DNA of 11,842 nucleotides, taken from Chrysochromulina parva. Its lineage: Eukaryota > Haptophyta > Prymnesiales > Chrysochromulinaceae. This document shows positions 1 to 8,600 of this stretch, piece after piece (position 1 is the stretch's first letter; each line of letters begins with the position of its first letter). Position numbers and translations under genes: made by a program. The stretch is taken from NCBI GenBank assembly GCA_002887195.1, contig PJAB01001852.1, positions 1 to 11,842 on the forward strand, written 5' to 3'. The notes beneath the pieces are model-generated. The model searched no databases, was not told where the DNA came from, and saw only the letters and a program-made list of their open reading frames with translations.

Positions 1-1590
1 GAAGCGGTGCTCGAGTATGTGCAGGTCGAGCTGGGCGCGGTCACGCGACACTCGAAAATTGTCGGCCAGGCGGCGATAGCGGCGATAGCCGCACGCCAAA
101 AGCAGCGCAAGTGCAAGTGCAATCGCGGAGGTGAGGGCTGCCGTCGCGTCGAAGCGAGGCGCCACCATGTCAGGCGTAGCTGTCGTCGAAGGTAGTGTCC
201 ATGAAGAGCCTGGTGGCGGTGCCATAGCATCAAGCGCTGGCGGCGGGCGTGGAAGCAGGGGTGGAAGGGGCGGCGGAATGAGAGATGCAACGAAGCAAGT
301 TGCTGATCCCTTGAAACTTGTGAGGGACGTCGAGCCGAACGATGCCTCGCCGGTGAAGTAGCCCGTCACGAGAGCACCGCCCGCGCCATCGTGCGCGATG
401 CCGTAGCCGCCGTCATCAGACGTGCCGCCCGCTTGGACGGCCCAGTCGATGGCGCCCGATGCCGCATTGTGCATCACGAACGCGTCCTGCACGCCGCGGC
501 TTGTGAAGGACGTCGAGCCGAACGATGCCTCGCCGTAGAAGTAGCCCGTCACAAGAGCCCCTCCCGTGCCATCGTGCGCGATGCCGAAGCCGCGATCATC
601 AGACGTGCCGCCCGCTTGGATGGCCCAGTCGATGGCGCCCGCCGCCGCCACGTGCATCACGAACACGTCGATGGCACCCGATGCCGTCACGTGCATCACG
701 AACGCGTCGTAACTGCCGCGGCTTGTGAGGGACGTCGAGCCGAACGATGCCTCGCCGTAGAAGTAGCCCGTCACGAGAGCACCTCCCGTGCCATCGTGTG
801 CAATGCCGAAGCCGCGATCATCATACGTGCCGCCCGCTTGGATGGCCCAGTCGATGGCGCCCGACGCCGCCACGTGCATCACGAACGCGTCGTAACTGCC
901 GCGGCTTGTGAGGGACGTCGAGCCGAACGACGCCTCGCCGCTGAAGTAGCCCGTCACGAGAGCCCCTCCCGTGCCATCGTGTGCGATGCCGTAGCCGCCG
1001 TCATCAGACGTGCCGCCCGCCTGGACGGCCCAGTCGATGGCGCCCGACGCCGCCACGTGCATCACGAACACGTCGGACTCCCCGCGGCTTGTGAGGGACG
1101 TCGAGCCGAACGATGCCTCGCTGTAGAAATAGCCCGTCACGAGAGCACCCCCCGCGCCCGTGTGCGCGATGCCGTAGCCGCCGTCGAAAGACGTGCCGCC
1201 CGCCTGGATGGCCCAGTCGATGGCGCCCGATGCCGTCACGTGCATCACGAACGCGTCGTAATCCCCGCGGCTTATAAGGGACGTCGAGCCGAACGATGCC
1301 TCGCCGCCGAAGTAGCCCGTCACGAGAGCACCTCCCGCGCCATCGTGTGCAATGCCGAAGCCGCCGTCATCAGACGTGCCGCCCGCCTGGATGGCCCAGT
1401 CGATGGCGCCAGATGCCGCCACGTGCATCACGAACGCGTCGTAACTGCCTCGGCTTATGAGGAACGTCGAGCCGAATGAGGCCTCGCCGTAGAAGTCGCC
1501 CGTCACGAGAGCCCCTCCCGCACCCGTGTACGCGATGCCGGAGCCTTGGGAGCCGGACGCGCGCGCCTGGACTGCCCAATCCGCTCCCAT
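1..1590 (-). CDS. SBBP beta-propeller type I membrane protein, partial (3' end outside window)
   Basis: Open on the minus strand from ATG 1588-1590 to the left edge (530 codons, no stop). It contains seven copies of a 61-residue unit with the core GGALVTGYFYGEASFG, preceded by IDWAIQAGG. This matches the SBBP beta-propeller repeat family, which is mostly extracellular. Seven units suit one seven-bladed propeller. After the last unit come a proline-rich stalk (about 205-290), a hydrophobic helix (ALTSAIALALALLLACGY, about 85-141) and a basic stop-transfer stretch (RRYRRLADNFRVSRDR). The layout is therefore ectodomain, single membrane span, then a cytoplasmic part beginning as a charged helix and continuing past position 1. 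The called ATG gives no signal peptide and starts inside blade 1, so the real start is probably in an upstream exon joined at the acceptor at 1598-1600. The role is unknown; a surface receptor or adhesion protein is my inference. The missing cytoplasmic domain would decide it. Confidence 0.8.
   Translation of the reverse strand, partial: MGADWAVQARASGSQGSGIAYTGAGGALVTGDFYGEASFGSTFLISRGSYDAFVMHVAASGAIDWAIQAGGTSDDGGFGIAHDGAGGALVTGYFGGEASFGSTSLISRGDYDAFVMHVTASGAIDWAIQAGGTSFDGGYGIAHTGAGGALVTGYFYSEASFGSTSLTSRGESDVFVMHVAASGAIDWAVQAGGTSDDGGYGIAHDGTGGALVTGYFSGEASFGSTSLTSRGSYDAFVMHVAASGAIDWAIQAGGTYDDRGFGIAHDGTGGALVTGYFYGEASFGSTSLTSRGSYDAFVMHVTASGAIDVFVMHVAAAGAIDWAIQAGGTSDDRGFGIAHDGTGGALVTGYFYGEASFGSTSFTSRGVQDAFVMHNAASGAIDWAVQAGGTSDDGGYGIAHDGAGGALVTGYFTGEASFGSTSLTSFKGSATCFVASLIPPPLPPLLPRPPPALDAMAPPPGSSWTLPSTTATPDMVAPRFDATAALTSAIALALALLLACGYRRYRRLADNFRVSRDRAQLDLHILEHRF
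85..144 (-). other. Transmembrane segment of the SBBP protein
   Basis: Codons 144 down to 85 encode TAALTSAIALALALLLACGY. Pro-rich sequence precedes it and RRYRRLADNFRVSRDR follows it. The positive charge after the hydrophobic run predicts that the C-terminal side is cytoplasmic and the propeller is outside. Confidence 0.8.
298..1590 (-). repeat. Seven tandem 183-bp units encoding SBBP propeller blades
   Basis: On the minus strand, units begin with the FVMH codons at 1434, 1251, 1068, 885, 663 and 480; a partial first unit runs 1590-1435. Spacing is exactly 183 bp (61 codons) except for one 39-bp insertion between units 5 and 6. Copies are nearly identical at the DNA level. Differences cluster at a few codons: the T(S/Y)(D/F)D(G/R)G(F/Y)GIAH(D/T)G(A/T) stretch, the residues after YF, and the RG(S/D/E/V)(Y/S/Q)D(A/V) turn. 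Such similarity points to recent amplification or gene conversion. Confidence 0.92.
664..702 (-). repeat. 39-bp in-frame partial duplication inside the propeller
   Basis: Thirteen extra codons, FVMHVTASGAIDV, lie between blades 5 and 6 and duplicate the first 13 residues of a unit. The sequence then restarts with FVMHVAAAGAIDW. The insertion keeps frame. It would add an extra strand or loop between two blades, or it may be an allele-specific slippage product. Confidence 0.88.
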
Positions 1591-1596
1591 TATAAT

Positions 1597-1613
1597 CCTG
1601 GAAAAAGTAAACG
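1597..1613 (-). other. Putative 3' splice acceptor of the SBBP gene
   Basis: Read on the minus strand, the sequence is acgtttactttttccag followed by gattataatggg. It has a T-rich tract ending in CAG at 1598-1600, with the exon starting at 1597. The SBBP frame continues upstream of ATG 1590 to this point (IIMGADWAV), and further upstream the frame soon meets stops. No matching donor exon could be chosen with confidence. Confidence 0.55.
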
Positions 1614-2380
1614 TTATATCTCGGAACGCGCTCTCTCACGCGCAATTCTGTCCGAATTACTAGCCGAATTACTAGCCGAACGCTTGTGTAATTCGGCTAG
1701 TAATTCGCAATGCATTTAGTAATTCGGCTTGCGCTCCGTTCGATTATGGGAGCACGGTCAGCGTCAGTCTCGTCAGGTTGAGAAGTATCATCTTGAGCAA
1801 TGTGACGCGGATGGAAATGTGCGCTCCTGGCGAGTGGCGTTAGCCGTTACTTTTGTCACTTTCATCTCTCTCCCCTGCCCTCGGTCTCGTCTGGAACATG
1901 CTGGAATCAGTATGAGTAACTTAATGAGTAACTCCAAACTCGTTTCACAGACTCCCGCCCTTGATGAGTGGCCCTTGCTCACGAGCGTGCCCGCCCCCGC
2001 GCCCCGGGCCGATGTCGAAGACGAAGTTACCACGAACACAGATCACGACGGTACAACTAATCCGAAGCCTATCGAATGCGCTTGCTCTCGCCTGCATGCT
2101 CGCCTGTCTCCGTGACTTCGCGCGCGGTTCCCCATCCGCCTGCATGATGCGGGGGACGACGCCCCCGAGGCCTTCTGGGCCGCCGCCACGCCCGGGACAG
2201 CGCCCACAGGCCCCTCCCAGGCCTTCTGGGCCGTCGCCTCGCCCCGGCCTGTTTGCCCCCCGAGTCTACCCCTGCACCGTCGACTGTACCGAGATCTAGT
2301 CGAGATCAGAATGTCTTCCCGCCGAGATCTGACCGAGATCTGGCCGAGAGAGTGTTGCCGTCCCCGCCCTCTCTATGCCT
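1603..2380. other. Region without a supportable gene
   Basis: Apart from the inverted-repeat cluster I see no convincing gene. Short ORFs on both strands lack domain-like composition and overlap each other. A 15-bp direct repeat, AGGCCTTCTGGGCCG, occurs at 2168-2182 and again 51 bp later at 2219-2233. CCGAGATCT recurs three times between 2288 and 2340. The stretch should contain the 5' exon or promoter of the SBBP gene and the downstream flank of the large minus-strand gene, but I cannot place either precisely. Confidence 0.5.
1652..1729. repeat. Inverted-repeat cluster built on a 12-bp unit
   Basis: The unit CCGAATTACTAG occurs twice in tandem at 1652-1675, followed by CCGAA. A perfect 16-bp inverted copy follows: CGAATTACTAGCCGAA at 1665-1680 pairs with 1692-1707 across an 11-nt spacer. 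A further inverted partial copy lies at 1717-1729. The AT-rich motif stands out from the GC-rich surroundings. It could form a cruciform or hairpin, be a dimeric protein-binding site, or be an end of a small foldback element. It lies just upstream of the SBBP exon, possibly in its first intron or promoter. Confidence 0.75.
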
Positions 2381-2623
2381 TCCGTGGGCTTCGTCACCTA
2401 CCGCGCCGGCTTCGTCACCTTCCGTGGGCTTCGTCACCTACCACGTCAACTTCGTCACCTTCCGTGGGCTTCGTCACCTACCACGTCGACTTCCGTCACC
2501 TTCCGTGGGCTTCGTCACCTACCGCGCCGGCGTCGTCACCTTCCGTGGCCTTCTTCACCTACCACGTACGTCGACTTCGTCACCTTCCGTGTGCTTCGTC
2601 ACCTACCGTGTCGGGCGCTTGAA
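2381..2623. repeat. 40-bp minisatellite spanning the stop codon of the large gene
   Basis: Units beginning TCCGTGGGCTTCGTCACCTA start at 2381, 2421, 2461, 2502, 2542 and 2586. Spacings are 40, 40, 41, 40 and 44; the last is lengthened by a 4-nt duplication in CCACGTACGTCG. Each unit is itself two roughly 20-bp halves sharing CTTCGTCACCT. Forty is not a multiple of three, so this array cannot be a continuously read coding repeat. The TAG stop of the large minus-strand gene (2603-2605) lies in the last unit, so the array forms its 3' UTR or flank. Confidence 0.9.
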
Positions 2624-5600
2624 CTTGCGCACCGTCCGTCCGGCCGGCGGCGCCGCTAACGTCTTCGTCTCGGCGGCCACGGCCGTCGGCATGCATGCAG
2701 CTGGTTCCTGAGACGCCGTCGGCACGTCCGCCGCAATTGCCGGCACGTCCGCCGCAATTGCCGGCTCGTCCGCCGCAATTGCCGGCACGTCCGCCGCAAT
2801 TGCCGGCTCGTCCGCCGCAATTGCCGGCACGTCCGCCGCCTCCTCCACAAACGCCGGCACGTCCGCCGCAGCCGCATCCTCCACAGACGCCGGCAAGGCA
2901 AGCGCCTCCTCAACGACCACTGCTGTGGTGAGCACTTGCATGCAGGGCGCCTCCTCAACGACCACCGCTGTGGTGAGCACTTGCATGCAGGGCGCCTCCT
3001 CAACGACCACCGCTGTGGTGAGCACTTGCATGCAGGGCGCCTCCTCAACGACCGCCGCTGCGGTGAGCACTTGCATGCAGGGCGCCTCCTCAACGGCCAC
3101 CGCTGCCGTCGGCGCCTGCGACAGCTCCTCCTCCGCCGCCGCCGATGCCTCAGGCAGCTCCTCCTCCGCCGCCGACGCCTCAGGCAGCTCCTCCGCCGCC
3201 GCCGACGCCTCAGGCAGCTCCTCCGCCGCCGCCGATGCCTCAGGCAGCTCCTCCTCCGCCGCCGCCGCCATCGCCGGCGGATATGGCGACGCGTCGACGG
3301 CATCGAGCGACCCCATCGCATCCGGCACTGCTGTCGTCCCCAGGCAGAATGGCACATACGATCCCTCGTCGCCACCCTCGTCGCCACCCTCGTCGCCACC
3401 CTCGTCGCCACCCTCGTCGGCACCCTCGTCGGCGTCGCCCAGTGATCCCATCACGCCAACGGGGCTGAGCAACTCCGACGAGAACGCGCCCACGACGGCG
3501 CCGCCTCCGTGCACCGACGCGCCGCCTGAGGCGTCCACGACAGCGCGATCCCCCTTCGCGAAGCTGGGCTGTGTTGCCCCGAACGCCGCCCCGAATGCCG
3601 CGCCCAGAGCCGCCCCGACGAGTGAGTCGACATCGCCAAGCGCCTCGTGCTTGCCAATTTGGGCGCTGTGGTGAGCACTTGCATGCGCCTCGTGCTGGCC
3701 ATTTTGGGCTTGGGCTTCCGCGAAAGCCTCGCTGAAGGCCTCGAGGTAGGCCTCGCTCATGCCGCTGCTCATGCCGCTGCTCATGCCGCTGCTCATGCCG
3801 CTGCTCATGCCACTGCTCATGCCGCTGCTCAGGCTTCTGCACAGGCCGCTGCTGTGAACGCTGCTGTGAACGCTGCCGAGGATTGGAAAGAGGGCAGCGG
3901 TGGAGATGGCCGGAGGGGTCGGCGCGGGGGCGGTTGTGGCGGCCGCGGGGCTCGGGGCCGCGGGGCTCGGTGCGGCGGCCGGGGTCGCTGGTTCCACAAC
4001 GCCCTCGAACTCGTCGTACACCCCCAGGGTTTCGTCAAACGTTTCGTCGTGGCCAAACCGAAAGTCGCCAAAGGCCGTGAGCGCCTCAGCCATCGGCTCC
4101 GCGCCGTCCAACGGCCGCGACGCGCCGTACTGAGCGCTGCCCCCCCCTCCGCTGCTGCCCTCGGCGCAGCGTCCGTGAAGGAACTTGTGTAGCAAGGAGG
4201 CCGCTTCGGCGAGCGGCGCGCCTTGCAGCTGCATGTCGGTGGCGAGGGCCTCTGCCCGCCCCTGCCCCTGCCCCTGCCCCTGCCCCTGCCCCTGCTCCTC
4301 CTCCTCCTCCTGCTGCTGCTGCTGGAGCGCCTCGACCACGCGAAGGATTAACAGGTGCAGCCGCTCGCTCAGAGCAGAGGCGGCATCGGCGGCGATCAGG
4401 ACAACCTCATCGGAGCCAACCTCATCGGCGCCGACCTCATCGGCAAGGGTCTCGTCCGCAACGGCTCCAGCGGCCGCCGCCGCCTCGGCAGTGGGGCTCT
4501 CGGCATCCGCTGCTTTGGAACCATACTTGGAACCGACCGGTCCGGAGCCACTCAAGTTCGGAGACGACCACGGCCACAGGCCACGCGCACTGCACTCCGC
4601 GAGGGCTGCGTCGGCTTCCCCCGCCGCGCCCGCCACAGCCTTCGCGTCAGCCTCCGGCTCCTCCTTCTGCTGGGCCTCCTCCTCCTCCGCCTTCGGCTGC
4701 GGCTGCGGCGGCGGCGTTCCACCAGTCGGCGTGCCTCCAGTCGGCCCGACGCCATCAGACGAGGCGGGCGAGCTGCCGTTGGATGGAGCACCCTTCACAT
4801 TCACACCCGGCGAGAAGGCGGTCGGGCTCCCCTTGGGCTGTGGAAGGGCCTGTGGGGTCTTGGAGCCCGCGTGAACGGCCACCACCGCCCGCGTGCTTGC
4901 CAGAGGGTTGGACTGCCGCACGAGCCCTGCCCAGTATGCGGTCGCGTCAGCAGCGGCGTCGGCGGCGGCGTTTGCGGCCGCTTCGGCGTCGGCGATCGGA
5001 GAGCCCGCGGTCGAAGCACCTACAGATGCAGCGCGCGAGGCGGCGGCGGAGACGTTGCGCGAGTTGGCGACGGAGACGTTGCGCGAGGCGGCGGTGGAGG
5101 CAACGCGCGAGGCGGCGGTGGAGGCAACGCGCGTGGCGGCGGCGGAGGCAACGCGGGAGGCGATGGCGGAGGCCGGATGCCGCAAGCAGTCCGCCAACTC
5201 GGCAGCGTCCTTCAAGATTGCCACGAGCTCCGCCAGGAGATTGCGCCAAGCTACTGTGGGCAGAGCGAGCGAGCCTCCGACCGGAGCCTCTGCTGGCATG
5301 CCACGGCCAGCGCTCGCCGCCGCCGCCTGCTGGGCCATCACCTCCTCGTCCTCGTCCTCGCCCTCGTCCTCGTGCTCGTGCCCAGCCTCGAAGCGCACGT
5401 AGCTGCTGCTCTCAGGCGCCGTCTCGGGCGTCGTGCGCCGTGTGCCCATGCTTCGACGTCTCGCCGCCATGCCAAACCCGCCGCCGGGGGACAGAACCAT
5501 TGGGTCGACCATCGGGTCGATCATTGGGACAGCTGCTGCCGCCTCCGACGAGGGCGCGGTCGCGGGCTCTGTCGCGGGCGCTGCCGCCGACTCGCGCAGC

Positions 5601-8600
5601 GCCGCCTCGGGCACGGACGCCACGGGCTTGGTGGCCAGCGGCGCCTCGGGCTTGGTGGCCAGCGGCGAGCAGCGCAGCGCCGCCTCGGGCACGGACGCCT
5701 CGGGCTTGGTGGCCAGCGGCGAGCAGCGCGCGAGAGCGCGAGCGCGGGCGAGCGGTGAGAAGCGACCAGACAGCACCGGGCCGGACAGCACCGGTCCCGC
5801 CGCCGCGCCGCCGGAAGGGGACACGATCGACACCGCTGCGAATTCGGAAGGCGAGCACTCATACTCGCGCCCGAACTCCGTCCACCAAGCATCGGGCGAC
5901 GCTGCAGGCGGCAGCCCCTGAATGGCAGCGACAACTGCCGAGGGCGTCAGAGGCACCATGCCGTCGGCGGCGCCGCTCCGGTGAACGATCGCAGCGGCGG
6001 CACGAGCGACGCTGACCGCCGTGTCGGTCGCGGTCGCGGCAAGGGCGGCGGCCTGAGCGGCAGCTGCCTGGTCGAGTGTTGACTGGTCGAGGGCAGCTTC
6101 GAGCGCTGCGATCAGATCTGCATCGGCTTCGAGCGCTAAGACCAGAGCAGACTCGCGGCCAACAGCCTCCACTAGCGCGGCTGCCAACCATGTCGCCTCT
6201 GCCGTGACCGCCGCCACGACCTCGGCGACCTCCGCGGCCGCCTCCGCCGATTCCATGCGCGAGACATCCACGGAAGCAGCAGACTCCGCGGCCGCCTCCT
6301 CCGCGGCCGCCGCCACCGCCGCGGCCGCCGCCAGCTCTGCCGCCGCCGCCGCCGCCGCCACCTCCGAGGCGGCCTCCATGGCCGCCGCCGTCTCCTCCGC
6401 CTCAGCAGCCGATGCGAGGGCGGTCACGAGAGCCCCCTTAACGAGTGACAGTTCAGCTTTCACCAGCTCCACCTCGCGCAGCGCCGCCGCCTCGCGCAGC
6501 GCCGCCGCCTTGGCGGCCGCACGAGCCAGCGCCTCCGACGCTGCCGCCGCCGCCGCCGCCGCCGCCGCCTCCACCGCCGCCTCCGCCTCCACCGCCGCCA
6601 CCGCCACCGCCTCTGCCTCTGCCTCTGCCGCCGCCTCCGCCTCCGCCTCTGCCGCGAGGGCCGTGGCTACAGCCGCCTGCAGCTCCGTTGCGAGAGCGTC
6701 GTTATCCTTCAGCACACGCTCCAGCACGTCCTCCGCGGCCTTGGTAGCGGTCGCGCTGTCACTCGCCTGCGAGAGTGCGGCGGCCGCCTGCGACTGCGCC
6801 TCGGCCGCCGTCGTGCGCGCTTCGGCCGCCTGCTGCGCCGCCTGCGTCGCCTGTGTTTCGGCCTGCGTCGCCCGCGCCTCGGCCTCCGCCGCCCGCGCCT
6901 GCGCCTCCGCCGCAGCCGCCTGCACCTGTTCGAGACGCGCCTCCGCCTGCGCCACCATTGCCTCCGCCTTCGCCTCCACCTGCGCCACCTTCGCCTGCGC
7001 CTGCGCCTCCGCCTGCGCCGCCTTCGCCTCCGCGTTCGTCTCCGCCTGCGCCACCTTCGCCTCCGCCTGCGCCGCCCGCGCCTCCGCCTTCGCCGCCTGC
7101 GCCACCGACTGCGCTGCCCGCGCCTCGGCCTCCGCCGCCTGCGCCCGCGCACTCGCCGCTTGGTCCTGTGCCGTCAACATCGCCTTCGTGATCGCGAGAG
7201 CTTCCACACGGCCATGCTGCGCACTCGCCTCGGTCTTCGCCGCGGCCGCACGCGCCGCCTCTGCCGCCGCTCGTGTTGCGGCCGTCTCCTGACGCGCAGT
7301 TTCGGTCTCTGCATGGGCGGCGGCGATTGCCTGTGCGGCGAGGGCCTCCAACTCGGCACGCGCCGCCTCCGCGCGTGAAACTGCGAGATCAGCCGCCGCG
7401 ACGGCAGCCTCCACCGCAGCCTCCTTGGAGGCTGCCTCTGCCACGGCCGCCTCCGCGGCCGCAATGGACTGCTGCGCTTCGGCCGCCGACTGCGCTGCGG
7501 CCGCCTCCGCCGCCGCGACCGCCCGCGCCGCAGCCGCCACCTTGCCCTCCACCTCCTCCGCCACCATCTTCTCAAAAACCGGCGTCAGCTGCAGCGCGCC
7601 CGCGAGCGCGCGCGCCGCATGCGCCACGCGCGTGTCGACGAGCACGAGCACCGCGCCGACGGCCAGGCACGCCGCGCAGCCCACGAGCAGCAGCAGCCAG
7701 CTCAGCATCGTCACAAGAGACGTCGGTGGCGCAGCTCCCGACGACGCAGCGGCCGCGGCCGCTTGTGCTGTCGCGTGGGCCAGTGCGGCGTCACTCACCG
7801 CCTGGGCCGCGCGCGCCGTGTGCGCGTCGGCCTCCGCCGTGGCCGCGCGCGCCAGCGCGTCCTCGGCCTCGGCCTGAGCCCTCGCGGCCTTAGCCTCCGC
7901 CTTGGCCAGGTTTCCCGCCAGTTCGGTCACGATCGGCTCCGCGGCAGAGTGGGCTTCGGCCGCCGCCGCCTCGGCGGCCTTGATCGCCTTGTCCGAGGCA
8001 TCGGCCTCGGCCTGAAGCGCGGCCGCGGCCGCGCGCGCCATCGCCTTGTCGAGCCGCTGCTGCGCCGCCGCGTGTGCATCGTCGAGCAGGGCTTGGGTCG
8101 TCTCCCGGCAGCTGAGCTCGTGCTCGCGCGCTTGCGCCGCCCGCTCGCTCGCGGCCGCGTCGGCCGCGGCGCGGAGCGCCTGCTGCTGCTCCGCAGCGCA
8201 GGCGGCATGCTCCGCGGCAAGCGCCGCTTCGCACGCGCCGTGCTCATCGGCGCGCGCCGTCTCGCACTCGGCGTGCTGCCAGACTGCGGCAGCGAGGTGG
8301 ACACGCGTAGCCGCCGCGTCCGCCTCGCTGGCCAGGCACGCGAGCTTCGGGCGCGCCGGGCGAAGGATCGGGATGCTGAGCGGGGGTGCGATGGTGGCAC
8401 GGCGCGCTTGCATCAGGGTCTCGTTGAGGTAGGGGATGCACGGACCGCAGCTCTGGGCGGTAGAGACGAAGCTTGGCTGCGCAGCTGCCGGCGCCGGCGT
8501 CGGCGGGAGCGCGACCGTCGCAGCGGGGAAGAAGGCGCCGCCGCCGAAGATCATCGAGCCGGCCGCGGCCGCGAGTAGCGAGCCCGTCGCGACGTTGACC

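Noticed and set aside
391..1479. A 362-codon plus-strand ORF over the SBBP repeats
   Set aside because: It is the exact codon-register antisense of the repeat array. The minus strand gives recognisable SBBP blades, a stalk and a membrane helix; the plus strand gives only Arg/His/Ala-rich repetition.
1729..2115. A 128-codon plus-strand ORF and overlapping minus ORFs
   Set aside because: No domain-like composition, mutually overlapping frames on both strands, and no splice or start context that singles one out.
2253..2711. Plus-strand ORFs across the 40-bp minisatellite
   Set aside because: Their apparent protein repeats come from a 40-bp array that shifts frame with every unit. All three frames look similar, as expected for non-coding repeats.
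2700..3440. CRISPR array
   Set aside because: Units are directly adjacent with no unique spacers, encode in-frame peptide repeats, and lie in a eukaryotic coding sequence.
6201..7292. Long plus-strand Ala/Ser- and Pro-rich ORFs antisense to the coiled coil
   Set aside because: They are shadows of GC-rich Ala/Glu codons. The minus-strand frame shows coherent 11-residue periodicity and a membrane helix.
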